Positions 9,126 to 18,770 are shown, counted from the first letter of the stretch. The stretch is 64,000 nt of DNA from Venatoribacter pacificus (GCF_025318105.1 NZ_JAOANI010000032.1:1-64000), one strand, 5' to 3'. Numbers and translations are program-made. The notes: generated by a model not told the origin, from the sequence alone.

Positions 9126-11459
9126 TTAAGCAATTACCCAACCACCGTAAACCGTGCCACCAACAATGGCTCCGGCCACGAACAGACGCGCCAGTGTCGG
9201 CATAAAACCATGCGCCAGCTGGAAACGGTTCCATAAATCCAGCTTGCTCTGCAGTTGGTGTTCATCACCGGGTAGTAATACGGGGTAGTGGTAAGGTGCC
9301 ACACCGGCGGCCGGTGCCTGCACAGTATTATCCACAGCATCCGGCTGCTGAACCGACTGTGCTAAATATTGCTCGGTAACAATCACATCTTCCAGCAACA
9401 GAGCGCTCATATATTCCAGCAATCCGGCGATGCCATCCAGACGCTCATGTGCAGCCGGACACCACTCAATCCAGTTCTTTTTATCAACCTCTGGCAATGC
9501 CAGTTGCGGACACTGTTCCTTCCAGTCTTCAACGCCGAGCGCGGTAATAAGTTTATCCGTCAGCTGCAGGTGCAGCATCCCCGCCGACACTTCGAACATG
9601 CGCTCATCTACGGCTCTGGCAACGTTGAGTATGCGGCGCTTTTCAAAGAAACCAATCTGACCGTCAGCGGTGATCACCGCCCAGGTATTTCCCAGCAAGG
9701 CTTGTTCATTACGAACCACCGCCGCCAGATGTTCGCAGCTGTGCAACAGGCCAAGCAAGCCGTGCAGATAATCATCCCACCCCCGGCCGATATCAGCCGC
9801 CGCCTGCAGATGCGCGCGGTGGCAACTGGCGTCGTGCTCTTTTAAGGCTTTGGTCAGCTCCGTCCGCTCTGCTGCCAGCTGATCCAGCACCTGCGGAATA
9901 TCGGCTTTTTGCAGTTCTTCACCACGGTGACGGATCACGCCGCCGGAAGGTTTCAGCTCACCGCTCATTAAGGCTTTCAGGGTGCTGATTTCACTTTCCA
10001 GACTGCGCGCTGCGGCCAGCTGTTCTTTTAGTTCCAGCGGGTAAACCTTACTCAGGGATTGCGCTGCCGAGGCTTCCAGCGAACCACAGTCCAGCAGCTC
10101 AGCTAACGATGAAAAATTACGCATCACATCGCGGTTAAGATAATTACCGCGATATTGTGGATTTAAGGAACTGTGCGAGAAATGTCTCATTACCGCGTCG
10201 TCTTCGCCGACCGCTTCCAGTTCATCATGCTTTTCGCCGTTATAAAAACCGGCGCTGATTTTTGTACGCAGGGCTTCCGCTTCAGCAAAGACTTCCCAGG
10301 CGCTGCGCGCGTCAATCTCTGCGGCAATGTAGCGTGCCTTGGCATTCTCTTCACGGTCGCGGTTCGCCGGATGAGTCGCCCACATCTGCGGCGGACGCGC
10401 CATGGATTCGGTAAACACCCGGTGCGCGGCAGCAGATTCGGCATCGTCCGCCGCCGGCGGCAGGCCATATTGCGGATCATCCAGCACCCGGCGCATGGCT
10501 TCCATGGTGATGTTCTGAGCATTGAATAAATCACTTAAGCGCTTGCCGGCATCGACTTCCGTTTGCGCAACGCTGAGCGCGGTTTGCCAGGCCTGATCGG
10601 CCGCCTGCAACTTATGCAACGCATTAATTAAGGCATCACTGCCGGTAACGGATACGGCAACCAGGTCGGCGTTAAATTCCATTTCGCGACTCAGGGCACG
10701 TTCCGCAATGATGACCAGGCGGAACATCGTGTCGACCACCGCGCGGATCGACCAGATAATCAGCGACAACAACCACCCCAGCCAGGCAATGCGCAGATCG
10801 GTACGGCCCAGGCCCCGCACCAGATTATCCAGCCAGTCACGTGTCGCCAGCATATGGCCGATGATCTGCTGGGCAACGTATACCCAACGCCCAACCATCA
10901 TCGAACGCTGGGCAAAATGGCCAAATTCATGAGCCAGTACGGCTTTCAGTTCACCCAGTGTTAGTACATTCACCAGCCCGAGGCCGATGATCAGATTCTT
11001 TTTCGATGGAAAAATCAGGTTCAATAACGACAGATCATAAAATACCGCCGCATTAACTTCCGGCGTCAGAAACACCCGGTGCGGGCGTGGCGCGCCGATT
11101 TCATCCGCCAGTCGATAAATAAATGCGAATAATTGCGGCTGGTCCTGTTCGCTGATTTCTATACCGTGGGGGTCACCGGATTTGCGTACCGCAAACAATG
11201 ATTTACCAATAAACAGGGTCAGCAGACCCGCACACACCGTAATGACCAGGCGGAACAGATCAAAACCCCAGGTGTTGAGGTGCGTGATGCCATTAAAGGT
11301 GATTACGGCAAAGCAGATTCCGAGGGCAATATAACCCAGCATAAACAGAGTAAGACCTGCCATTGCCAGCCACGCCTGACGCTGATAAGAACCGCGTGGT
11401 TTGGTCAGATCAGCCGGCACCTGCTGCGGGCCGGCTGGATACAATACGGGTGTTCCCAC
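9126..11459 (-). CDS. Membrane-bound M48 family metallopeptidase
   Basis: A 777-residue protein. Two hydrophobic segments near residues 30-85 (LAMAGLTLFMLGYIALGICF, LFRLVITVCAGLLTLFIG) precede a M48 peptidase domain whose zinc site is AVLAHEFGHFAQRS (HExxH), followed by another membrane pair and a downstream acidic EMEFNADLVAV (the third zinc ligand region). A long helical C-terminal half ends in a final hydrophobic anchor (RLFVAGAIVGGTVYGGWV). Much longer than HtpX (about 290 aa), it belongs to the large M48 proteins of unknown substrate. The GTG at 11459 is preferred: AAGGAGG lies six bases upstream. The extra 33 codons of the longer frame lack an RBS. Confidence 0.85.
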   Translation of the reverse strand: MGTPVLYPAGPQQVPADLTKPRGSYQRQAWLAMAGLTLFMLGYIALGICFAVITFNGITHLNTWGFDLFRLVITVCAGLLTLFIGKSLFAVRKSGDPHGIEISEQDQPQLFAFIYRLADEIGAPRPHRVFLTPEVNAAVFYDLSLLNLIFPSKKNLIIGLGLVNVLTLGELKAVLAHEFGHFAQRSMMVGRWVYVAQQIIGHMLATRDWLDNLVRGLGRTDLRIAWLGWLLSLIIWSIRAVVDTMFRLVIIAERALSREMEFNADLVAVSVTGSDALINALHKLQAADQAWQTALSVAQTEVDAGKRLSDLFNAQNITMEAMRRVLDDPQYGLPPAADDAESAAAHRVFTESMARPPQMWATHPANRDREENAKARYIAAEIDARSAWEVFAEAEALRTKISAGFYNGEKHDELEAVGEDDAVMRHFSHSSLNPQYRGNYLNRDVMRNFSSLAELLDCGSLEASAAQSLSKVYPLELKEQLAAARSLESEISTLKALMSGELKPSGGVIRHRGEELQKADIPQVLDQLAAERTELTKALKEHDASCHRAHLQAAADIGRGWDDYLHGLLGLLHSCEHLAAVVRNEQALLGNTWAVITADGQIGFFEKRRILNVARAVDERMFEVSAGMLHLQLTDKLITALGVEDWKEQCPQLALPEVDKKNWIEWCPAAHERLDGIAGLLEYMSALLLEDVIVTEQYLAQSVQQPDAVDNTVQAPAAGVAPYHYPVLLPGDEHQLQSKLDLWNRFQLAHGFMPTLARLFVAGAIVGGTVYGGWVIA

Positions 11460-11665
11460 AAACAACCTCCTTGTTAAAAATGCCATAGGGCGAAGATGAA
11501 GCGACCTGCAGTAAAGTCCACTTCCGATATTGAGCGGGATATTATCAGCAGAGGTCAAAAATCAACAAGGAAGGCGGGTCGGTTTTGTGAACGGGGCGGA
11601 GAAAACTTGTAGAAAAGAGCAGGTACGCTGCACGGAAGAAGAAAAAGAAGCGGAGCAGAACAATA

Positions 11666-11697
11666 AAAACGGGAGGCAGGCCTCCCGTTTTTATTCG
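11666..11697 (-). terminator. Intrinsic terminator after the SDR gene
   Basis: Stem AAAACGGGAGG / CCTCCCGTTTT (11666-11676 and 11681-11691) with a four-base loop and flanking A/T runs, directly downstream of the - strand SDR gene ending at 11715. Confidence 0.85.
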
Positions 11698-11714
11698 TGC
11701 TCAGAGCACCGTCA

Positions 11715-12578
11715 TCAGGCGTTTTTTGCCCGGCGGGTGGCTTTTTTCGCCTGCATCTGCACCGCCTTGGTGAAAATCCACTGATATGTGGCCGGCAGCA
11801 TACGTACCAGCAGGTCAAACATACGGGCATCCGGGCCAATCAGAATGCGGCGGCTGTTTTTGCGCACACCGTTGAGAATGGTTTTTGCCGCTTTATCCGG
11901 CGTGGTAATAAACAGCTTCTCAAATTCTTTGGTCGCTTCTTCTTGTGAAGTGCCGGTCACCTCGGCGCAGCTGGCATCCATACGCGCCGATTTAGCGATA
12001 TTGGTTTTAATCCCACCCGGATGCACACAACTGCAGCTAACGGCCGAACCGGAGATTTCCAGATCCTGACGCAGTGATTCAGTCAGACCACGCACCGCAA
12101 ATTTACTGGCGTTATAACCGCTCATTAACGGCTGGGATGCCAGGCCAAAAACACTGGATGTATTAATGATATGGCCTTCGCCGGAAGCTTCCAGATGCGG
12201 CAGGAATGCTTTGGTGCCATACAGCACGCCGTTGAAGTTAATATCCATAATCCACTGATAATCTTCCAGACTCAGAGAAGCCACCGTTCCCGACAACGCC
12301 ACACCAGCATTGTTGAAAATCATGTTGACCTTGCCGTGCTCTTTGGCGGTGTTATCCGCCCAGGCATAGACCGCTTCACGGTCAGATACATCCAGAATAG
12401 TGGTGGTCACTTTCACGCCTGAGCTTTGCAGCATCAGCGCCGTTTCTTCCAGACCTTTGGCGCTGACATCACTCAACGCCAGATGGCAGCCCTGCTGCGC
12501 CAGATTAATGGCCAGGGCACGCCCAATGCCGGAACCGGCGCCGGTTACTGCCGCCACTTTATTATTGAAATTTTTCAT
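11715..12578 (-). CDS. Short-chain dehydrogenase/reductase
   Basis: A 287-residue classical SDR with the NAD(P)-binding TGAGSGIG motif at residues about 12-19, NNAG at about 90, the catalytic Ser region (NTSSVFGLASQP) and YNASK (Tyr and Lys of the active site). The C-terminus is basic (KKATRRAKNA) and preceded by a hydrophobic stretch, as in the acetoin/steroid-type SDRs linked to acyl or lipid metabolism. The ATG at 12578 has AGGAGATAC upstream. It is divergent from tkt and is apparently a single-gene unit. The substrate is not predictable. Confidence 0.88.
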   Translation of the reverse strand: MKNFNNKVAAVTGAGSGIGRALAINLAQQGCHLALSDVSAKGLEETALMLQSSGVKVTTTILDVSDREAVYAWADNTAKEHGKVNMIFNNAGVALSGTVASLSLEDYQWIMDINFNGVLYGTKAFLPHLEASGEGHIINTSSVFGLASQPLMSGYNASKFAVRGLTESLRQDLEISGSAVSCSCVHPGGIKTNIAKSARMDASCAEVTGTSQEEATKEFEKLFITTPDKAAKTILNGVRKNSRRILIGPDARMFDLLVRMLPATYQWIFTKAVQMQAKKATRRAKNA

Positions 12579-12777
12579 GCGTATCTCCTGAATTCTGAGC
12601 CTGAACCCTGTCCCGCCAGCGGCGTTGAGTGGTGTTATTGTTATTAACGGGTTCCGGCAAGAACCCAATGCTGCGCAGTGTGTCACGCGACAAAGACGCT
12701 GACCCGGTGAATATCGGCCATGATAACGGTCTGAGAATGCAGGTTTGTCTGCTATTTATCTGCCCGCAGACTGACCA

Positions 12778-12827
12778 GCGCCATTGCTGAAACAGCCCTT
12801 CTGCGCGACAATGGCGCCCCTTTTTTT
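12778..12827 (+). promoter_or_regulatory. Terminator-like hairpin in the tkt leader
   Basis: Arms GCGCCATTG (12778-12786) and CAATGGCGC (12809-12817) are followed by CCC and seven T residues. The structure sits on the + strand about 72 bases before the tkt ATG. No + strand gene lies between it and the terminator at 9051, so it is unlikely to end an upstream operon and could attenuate tkt transcription. The remaining part of the 320-base SDR-tkt interval (12579-12777) shows nothing else recognisable. Confidence 0.5.
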
Positions 12828-12898
12828 AAAGGCTGGCAATTGGTCGCCTCCGGGCAAACCTTGCTGGCCAGAACCGAACCTTGATCAGGAGTCGTTAC

Positions 12899-14887
12899 AT
12901 GACATCTCGTTCCGAACTGGCGAACGCCATCCGTGCACTGAGCATGGATGCTGTACAAAAGGCCAAATCCGGCCACCCAGGCGCGCCTATGGGCATGGCC
13001 GATATCGCCGAAGTCCTGTGGAATGACTACCTGAAGCACAACCCGAATAACCCGGAATGGGCCGACCGCGACCGTTTTATTCTGTCCAACGGTCACGGCT
13101 CAATGCTGATCTACTCGCTGCTGCACCTGAGCGGCTACGATCTGAGCATCGACGATCTGAAAAACTTCCGTCAGCTGCACTCCAAAACACCGGGTCACCC
13201 GGAGTACGGTTATGCACCGGGTATTGAAACCACCACCGGCCCACTGGGTCAGGGCATTGCCAACGGCGTCGGTATGGCACTGGCCGAGAAAGTTCTGGCC
13301 GCACAGTTCAACCGCGACAAGCACAATGTGGTTGATCACCACACTTACGTGTTTATGGGTGACGGCTGCATGATGGAAGGTATTTCCCATGAAGCCTGCT
13401 CACTGGCCGGTACTCTGGGTCTGGGCAAACTGGTTGCCTTCTACGATGACAACGGCATTTCCATCGACGGCGAAGTGGAAGGCTGGTTCACCGACGATAC
13501 CGTTAAGCGTTTTGAAGCTTACGGCTGGCAGGTAATTCCACGCGTTAACGGCCACGACCCTGAAGAAATCAAACAGGCCATCGAAACCGCCCGCGCTAAC
13601 ACCGAGCAGCCAACCCTGATCTGCTGCAAAACCATCATCGGTTTTGGTTCACCCAACAAAGAAGGCAAAGAAGACTGCCACGGCGCACCACTGGGCGACG
13701 ACGAAATCGCCCTCACCCGCGAGCGTCTGGGCTGGAAACACGGTGCCTTCGAAATTCCTGCCAATGTGTATGAAGGCTGGAGCGCAAAAGAAAAAGGTCA
13801 GGCCGCCGAACAAAGCTGGGACGAAAAATTCGCCGCCTATGCCGCGGCTTACCCGGAGCTGGCAGCCGAATTCAAACGTCGTGTAGGCAATGAACTGCCA
13901 GCCGATTTCTCTGCCCAGGCTCAGGCTTATATCGACGAATGTCAGGCCAAAGGCGAAGTAGTTGCTTCGCGTAAAGCTTCGCAGAACACTCTGAACGCGT
14001 TTGGCCCGCTGCTGCCGGAATTCCTCGGTGGTTCTGCTGACCTCGCCGGTTCCAACCTGACCCTGTGGAAAGGTTGCCAGGGCGTGAGCGAAACCGATGC
14101 TGCCGGTAACTACGTATTCTACGGCGTGCGTGAGTTCGCCATGAGCGCAATGATGAACGGTATCGCTCTGCACAGAGGCTTCATTCCTTACGGCGCCACC
14201 TTTCTGATGTTTATGGAATACGCCCGCAACGCCGTACGTATGGCCGCGCTGATGAAGCAACGCTCCATCTTCGTTTACACCCACGACTCCATTGGTCTGG
14301 GTGAAGACGGTCCAACGCACCAGCCGGTAGAACAAGTCGCCAACCTGCGTAACACGCCGAACCTGGAAACCTGGCGTCCATGCGATACCGTCGAATCCGC
14401 TACCGCCTGGAAAGCCGCTATCGAGCGCAAAGATGGCCCAAGCGCGCTGATCTTCTCCCGTCAGAACCTGCAGCATCAGCCGCGTTCTGCTGAACAGGTT
14501 GCTGCCATTGCCCGTGGTGGTTATATCCTGAAAGATTGTGCCGGTACACCGGACGCCATCATTATTGCGACCGGCTCTGAAGTAGAACTGGCCACCGCCG
14601 CTGCCGAACAATTGGCCGGTAAGAACGTGCGCGTAGTATCCATGCCGTGTGCGGAAGTGTTCTGCAAACAGGGCGCTGCCTATATGGAAGCCGTACTGCC
14701 CGCCGCCGTTAGCGCACGCGTTGCCGTGGAAGCGCTGCACAAAGATTACTGGCACAAATTTGTGGGCCTGAACGGCAAGATCATCGGTATGGACACCTTT
14801 GGTGAATCCGCACCGGCGCCGTTGCTGTTTAAAGAATTCGGTATTACCGTGGATGCGGTAGTCGAAGCGGTTAACAGCCTGCTGTAA
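12899..14887 (+). CDS. tkt: Transketolase
   Basis: A 662-residue thiamine-diphosphate enzyme of the pentose phosphate and Calvin-type carbon rearrangements, cytosolic dimer. It moves two-carbon ketol units between sugar phosphates. The length equals E. coli TktA within a residue. Visible signatures are SGHPGAPMGMADIAEVLW near the N-terminus, TTTGPLGQGIANGVGMA, the ThDP/Mg motif GDGCMMEGISHE, the central HDSIGLGEDGPTHQPVEQ of the pyrimidine domain, and a C-terminal transketolase domain with TGSEVELA. The ATG at 12899 follows CAGGAGTCGTTAC, a good ribosome site. The gene is monocistronic here, ending in a strong terminator. epd, which follows tkt in many gammaproteobacteria, is 41 kb away. Confidence 0.97.
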   Translation: MTSRSELANAIRALSMDAVQKAKSGHPGAPMGMADIAEVLWNDYLKHNPNNPEWADRDRFILSNGHGSMLIYSLLHLSGYDLSIDDLKNFRQLHSKTPGHPEYGYAPGIETTTGPLGQGIANGVGMALAEKVLAAQFNRDKHNVVDHHTYVFMGDGCMMEGISHEACSLAGTLGLGKLVAFYDDNGISIDGEVEGWFTDDTVKRFEAYGWQVIPRVNGHDPEEIKQAIETARANTEQPTLICCKTIIGFGSPNKEGKEDCHGAPLGDDEIALTRERLGWKHGAFEIPANVYEGWSAKEKGQAAEQSWDEKFAAYAAAYPELAAEFKRRVGNELPADFSAQAQAYIDECQAKGEVVASRKASQNTLNAFGPLLPEFLGGSADLAGSNLTLWKGCQGVSETDAAGNYVFYGVREFAMSAMMNGIALHRGFIPYGATFLMFMEYARNAVRMAALMKQRSIFVYTHDSIGLGEDGPTHQPVEQVANLRNTPNLETWRPCDTVESATAWKAAIERKDGPSALIFSRQNLQHQPRSAEQVAAIARGGYILKDCAGTPDAIIIATGSEVELATAAAEQLAGKNVRVVSMPCAEVFCKQGAAYMEAVLPAAVSARVAVEALHKDYWHKFVGLNGKIIGMDTFGESAPAPLLFKEFGITVDAVVEAVNSLL

Positions 14888-14917
14888 TCCGCTGCCGCTG
14901 TTATCTGTTAATAGCAA

Positions 14918-14958
14918 CGACATAAAAAAACCGGCCAATGGCCGGTTTTTTTATGTCG
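14918..14958. terminator. Bidirectional terminator between tkt and lemA
   Basis: Perfect 19-bp arms (14918-14936 and 14940-14958) built around ACCGGCC-AAT-GGCCGGT with flanking seven-base A and T runs. It is positioned between the convergent tkt and lemA genes and can terminate both. Confidence 0.92.
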
Positions 14959-14970
14959 CATCAAACCCCG

Positions 14971-15546
14971 TCAGAGATTGGGTTTGTAATCAAAACCAGC
15001 CTGAGCCTCGCTATCTGTAAAACTCTGTAGCGGTTGTTTATGGTTTAGCAGGCTGTTCACCAACGATCCGGGAAACATCTGAATCGCGTTATTAAACTCT
15101 TCAACATTGCGATTGAATATACGTAAGGCGGCACCAATCTGCTCTTGTTGTTCTGATATTTCCGCCATCAGTTTCAGATACAGATCCGAGGCTTTCAGTT
15201 CCGGATAAGCTTCAACAGCCACTTTTAATCCCTGCAAAAGACTGGCCGTGTATTTTTCTGCCTGAGCCAGCTTAGCGGTATCCGGTGTGGCAGACGATGG
15301 ATTAGCAAGTTCAGCGATGCTGTTACGCAAGCGGGTAACATCCGCCAGAACACTGCTTTCGTGCAGCTTGTAGTCTTCGACCAACTTTTCCACATGGGGA
15401 ATGATTTTATTTTTCTGACGCTCCTGAGTCAGAACCGATGCCCAGGCGCGGTCAACGGCATTAAACTTGCCCACAATGCCGTTATAAATAATGACAACGG
15501 CAATCAACAGCAGCACCGGAACCAGTAAAAAAAACAAATCGTTCAT
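14971..15546 (-). CDS. lemA: LemA family protein
   Basis: A 191-residue LemA protein. One N-terminal transmembrane helix (FFLLVPVLLLIAVVIIY) is followed by the conserved YNGIVGKFNAVDRAWASVLTQERQKNKIIPHVE segment and a helical-bundle domain (AYPELKASDLYLKLMAEISEQQEQI). The ATG at 15546 has GGAGAGC upstream. It lies 32 bases downstream of a DUF3137 gene; the two form an operon, a common pairing for LemA. The molecular role is unresolved in the literature. The topology predicts a small N-terminal anchor and a soluble coiled domain. Confidence 0.92.
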   Translation of the reverse strand: MNDLFFLLVPVLLLIAVVIIYNGIVGKFNAVDRAWASVLTQERQKNKIIPHVEKLVEDYKLHESSVLADVTRLRNSIAELANPSSATPDTAKLAQAEKYTASLLQGLKVAVEAYPELKASDLYLKLMAEISEQQEQIGAALRIFNRNVEEFNNAIQMFPGSLVNSLLNHKQPLQSFTDSEAQAGFDYKPNL

Positions 15547-15578
15547 ACGCTCTCCACAAAAGTAAACCGGCAACCCGG

Positions 15579-16850
15579 TCAGAGTTCAAAATTATTATCC
15601 GTCAGGCGCATCAGGTTATGCATCTGAAACAGTAAGCCATCGAGCTTTTTCAGTTCATCGTGCTTGGCAATTTCGCTGGCAAATTCAACGGGATTCTCCA
15701 GATTATAATGACGCTTATACTCCAGCATATCGTCATTATTAAAAGCAAAGCACAGATCACCACGGACGTTTATTTCCAGCACAGGACGTGAGTACTCAGA
15801 CGCCATAGCCAGCATTGCTTCAATCACAGCGGGCGATAAGAAACGGGCCGCGGCGATCTCTTTATCAGCGCGGACGCTGAATAACCGGTTAAATTCATTT
15901 GAAGCTGTTGTGTACTCTTCTCCGCTGAAAGAAATACCGCTGCCACCTTCAAGACTCAACCCTCTGGCAAATGGAAAGTGCAACAGCAGACCATGACGGT
16001 AATAGCTGTTTCTTACCACGCGGGTACGAGTATTACCCTTGGAGTCGGTGTAGGTTTCGGTACGACGTACAACGTAATGAAAACGGTAGAGGCGGTAATC
16101 AAAACTGTGCAGCTCGCCCTCATAATGCCCCTGATATAAATGCTGAATTTCGCGCAGATCATTGCCGCGAATAAATTCCTTAAACTGCTGACCCAGCTCT
16201 TTGGCTTTCTCTTTTCTTTTAAAAGGTAAAGCCTTAAGTCCATTGTTAAACAGAATATCCAACAGACTGATCCGCTCAGAAAGGGGTCTTCGCCAGTGCT
16301 TACGGCGATATGAGCACCACCCGATAACGCCTCCGGAAACCAATAAAAACAACGGCAGAGCCGGCTCAGAAGAAACAAATCCACCGCCTGAAATCAACAA
16401 TAGCAGCGCCTGAAATGCCCCCCAATACAACTGTCCCCAGTACGGGGTCAACACCAGAGCCAGTGTGACTCCGGCTACCACCACGACACGCTGCGCCGGA
16501 GTTTTAATATGCCGGGATAAGAATCGTACCTTGCCTTGCTCCTCACGCCAGAGCTGCCAGAAGACAGCGGCGGTCAGAGGCAACCAATACTGGCTGTAGA
16601 ACAGCACGACTCCCAACCAATAATCGAATTCATACGGCAGACTTCGGAAAAAAATACTGAATAACGCCAGCCCTCCAAAGCCCAGAAACAGCACACTGAT
16701 AACGACCCAGAGTTTATCGTTATAATCCAGTGGGCCCGGATGGTGCTCCAGTGAACGAATCGTTCTGACCAGATCCTCCTGACTGCTTGCCGCCTCAACT
16801 TTTTCCTTCAGCTGAGCAATATTGGCACTCACCTGCTGGTTGTACTTCAT
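15579..16850 (-). CDS. DUF3137 membrane protein, partner of LemA
   Basis: A 423-residue protein. A short soluble N-terminus is followed by four to five hydrophobic segments at about residues 45-185 (VISVLFLGFGGLALFSIFF, VVVVAGVTLALVLTPYWG, LFLLVSGGVIGWCSYRR) and then a soluble DUF3137-like domain. That domain includes YQGHYEGELHSFDYRLYRF, TYTDSKGNTR and the C-terminal FAFNNDDMLEY region. The family is uncharacterised and is often adjacent to lemA, as here. The ATG at 16850 follows AAGGA; a TTG two codons upstream is possible. Confidence 0.82.
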   Translation of the reverse strand: MKYNQQVSANIAQLKEKVEAASSQEDLVRTIRSLEHHPGPLDYNDKLWVVISVLFLGFGGLALFSIFFRSLPYEFDYWLGVVLFYSQYWLPLTAAVFWQLWREEQGKVRFLSRHIKTPAQRVVVVAGVTLALVLTPYWGQLYWGAFQALLLLISGGGFVSSEPALPLFLLVSGGVIGWCSYRRKHWRRPLSERISLLDILFNNGLKALPFKRKEKAKELGQQFKEFIRGNDLREIQHLYQGHYEGELHSFDYRLYRFHYVVRRTETYTDSKGNTRTRVVRNSYYRHGLLLHFPFARGLSLEGGSGISFSGEEYTTASNEFNRLFSVRADKEIAAARFLSPAVIEAMLAMASEYSRPVLEINVRGDLCFAFNNDDMLEYKRHYNLENPVEFASEIAKHDELKKLDGLLFQMHNLMRLTDNNFEL

Positions 16851-17036
16851 GAACAATCCTTAGCATTACGTAATATCCCATCGCCATTCTACCAGTATTG
16901 ACATCTGAAATAGTAATATATGGTTACGGCAACACATCATCCGGCCGGATTATTCCCTGCAATAAACAGGATTTTCCCGACCAATCAGACTGGTAATTAC
17001 CCGCAGAATACGTTATCAGATACACAGGAATGCTAA

Positions 17037-17275
17037 GGCACGTCTGAATAATTCCGCACCGCTTCGCATGAGTGCTGCAGAGTGCTTTGACGGAGAGCGT
17101 TTATGTTCGAATTAGAGACGAATTAGTAAGACATCGCCCACTCTCACAACTTACCTTAAGAATTAGTGCCAGATATAACAGAACCCTAATGGTGTTTTCT
17201 ACCTCAAAAAGAACCCGCCACTTACTTCAGCCAAACACATTCTGTAACACTCACGCGAAGCTGTTCAGAATGATG
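17037..17275 (+). repeat. Inverted-repeat element, copy B
   Basis: About 240 bp bounded by GGCACGTCTGAATAATTC at the left and CACGCGAAGCTGTTCAGAATG at the right. The left end carries GAGTGCTGCAGAGT, also found at one end of copy C (23560-23828). The right part (CTCAAAAAG ... ACTCACGCGAAG ... TTCAGAATG) matches the other end of copy C in the same order. An imperfect terminal inverted repeat is visible. No transposase is encoded, and short open frames inside lack ribosome sites. The rest of the 563-base gap (16851-17036) shows nothing recognisable. Confidence 0.65.
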
Positions 17276-17339
17276 AATAGCCTCCCAGTACAAGTCATTC
17301 TTGCCAAATAGTACGCATAACCCCTCATTAATTTAATTT

Positions 17340-17382
17340 CCCCTATTTTGGGGAAGCCTGATCAAAGCGTCAGGAATACATT
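17340..17382 (+). promoter_or_regulatory. Shared promoter block of lipoprotein gene 1
   Basis: CCCCTATTTTGGGG (17340-17353) is followed by GCCTGATCAAAGCGTCAGG and AATACATT. Almost the same block, same order and spacing, precedes the second lipoprotein gene at 18771-18813. The palindrome centre is about 33 bp from the centre of TACATT; if that is the -10 box, the palindrome sits near -42, the position of class II activators such as many LuxR-type regulators. CCTGA-N8-TCAGG is a second inverted repeat within the block. Confidence 0.6.
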
Positions 17383-17413
17383 GCAGCCTGAACTGATCGT
17401 AAGGGCACATACA

Positions 17414-18652
17414 ATGAACACTGACGTTTTAAAATCTCTATTAACCACGGCGATCGCAGCCAGCACACTGACCTTAACAGCCTGTGGCGGCGATTCCGGA
17501 TCGGGTGGTGGCAATCCGACAGACAACTCGGGTAACAACCCTGGCGGCAACAACCCAGGCGACAACAATCAGGGTGGAAATCCGGTCACATTAACCGACA
17601 CCAGCTGGAGTGCCGGACAAGATCGTATTCTCGGTCTGAGCTACGGTGGCACGAAAGACAACCCTGCTATCTCACTGCTGAAAGGCAAACCGGTAAGCGC
17701 TCAGGACGGTGATGAGTTTTCATTCCAGTCGGTCACTTACCCGCAAACCAGCTTCAGCGAGATCCGCAATATCGATAATCTCAATGACCGTCAGGATTAT
17801 CAGGAATTCGATATCATTAGCGCCAATGGCAAAGACTATGTGATCGCTTGTCAGGACGGTAATAACTCTACGGGTTATGAGCAGCCAACCAAATTGCATA
17901 TCTGGGAAAGTACAAACCCAGGGGATGTTGAAAGTATTTTGCTGGCCGACATCAACAACTTCTTCGTTGTTCGCGGCTGCAATGGCTTAGACGCTCATTT
18001 TACCGGAGGTAGCAGCACTGCCACGGCCGCTCAAGTTTATGTAGCTGGTTACAGCGAACCCGTAAGTTCAGGTATCAGCGGTGATCGTTTGGTTAAGGTG
18101 ACATTAGAGTTTGATACCACCAAAACCATTGATCAAGGTGCGGTTTCAGTATCCGCAGGTACGGAAAGAGCTGCAGCGGAAAGCCTGTATCAAGCGGGCC
18201 CTAATGACAGTATCGATGCGGTAGCCGCCTATGGTAATAATGCCTATATCTTCACCTACCAGGATGATGACGCCTACAATACACTGTATTACATCAATAC
18301 CGCGCCTGAGAACCCAACTCCAGTAGTGGTTTCACAATCGGTTAACGATGTGTTTGTGGGGGTTGCGCAGCCGATGGCGGTAAAAGGTATGACTCTGGTT
18401 CAGGGCGTGAATAATCACGACCTGATTTATCTGGTGTCTGACTCCGATGCCCCAGGCATTGCAGTGGCCGGTTATCGTCCTTTTGTGAATGTGCCAGCAC
18501 GTACATTAACAACAACATCAGACACGCTGGCACAACGCTGCAGTGATGCCATTACCGCTAACCCGGCCAATGGTTACGGCCAGAAAATGTGGTGCTATGA
18601 CTCAACCGATGCCGGAAAGATCATAGAGCTTCAAGCGCCGGTTTACCCTTAA
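17414..18652 (+). CDS. Secreted lipoprotein 1, unknown function
   Basis: A 412-residue lipoprotein with signal peptide ending TLTLTACGG (lipobox, Cys near residue 23) and a low-complexity Gly/Asn/Asp linker (GNNPGGNNPGDNN) before a globular domain. The domain is rich in beta-strand motifs with DG turns (KDYVIACQDGNN, NNAYIFTYQDDD, HDLIYLVSDSD), compatible with a beta-propeller, and contains paired cysteines. The ATG at 17414 follows AAGGG. It shares its promoter block with the second lipoprotein downstream but not an operon, since a terminator separates them. I do not recognise the family; a surface-exposed or periplasm-facing location is inferred. Confidence 0.75.
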   Translation: MNTDVLKSLLTTAIAASTLTLTACGGDSGSGGGNPTDNSGNNPGGNNPGDNNQGGNPVTLTDTSWSAGQDRILGLSYGGTKDNPAISLLKGKPVSAQDGDEFSFQSVTYPQTSFSEIRNIDNLNDRQDYQEFDIISANGKDYVIACQDGNNSTGYEQPTKLHIWESTNPGDVESILLADINNFFVVRGCNGLDAHFTGGSSTATAAQVYVAGYSEPVSSGISGDRLVKVTLEFDTTKTIDQGAVSVSAGTERAAAESLYQAGPNDSIDAVAAYGNNAYIFTYQDDDAYNTLYYINTAPENPTPVVVSQSVNDVFVGVAQPMAVKGMTLVQGVNNHDLIYLVSDSDAPGIAVAGYRPFVNVPARTLTTTSDTLAQRCSDAITANPANGYGQKMWCYDSTDAGKIIELQAPVYP

Positions 18653-18682
18653 TTAAACACTACTTACCTGATTAATGCTGAC

Positions 18683-18718
18683 AGCCGGACTTTCTGTGAA
18701 AGAGAGTCCGGCTTTTTT
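18683..18718 (+). terminator. Intrinsic terminator after lipoprotein gene 1
   Basis: Arms AGCCGGACT and AGTCCGGCT with a 13-base loop, followed by a run of T residues. Confidence 0.9.
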
Positions 18719-18770
18719 ATGCCAGAAGAACGGAGTTTAAGATGTAAAAATTATTACCACAAATGACTTT

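Noticed and set aside
11555..11839. Short open frame across the SDR terminator
   Set aside because: It crosses a strong terminator and the end of the SDR gene, and is rich in Arg/Pro/Cys with no motif.
13649..14938. 429-codon open frame antisense to tkt
   Set aside because: It lies wholly across the transketolase gene on the other strand, has no recognisable domain and no ribosome site; it reflects codon bias of tkt.
17072..17311. 79-codon open frame upstream of lipoprotein gene 1
   Set aside because: It lies inside repeat copy B, has no ribosome site and no similarity to known proteins.
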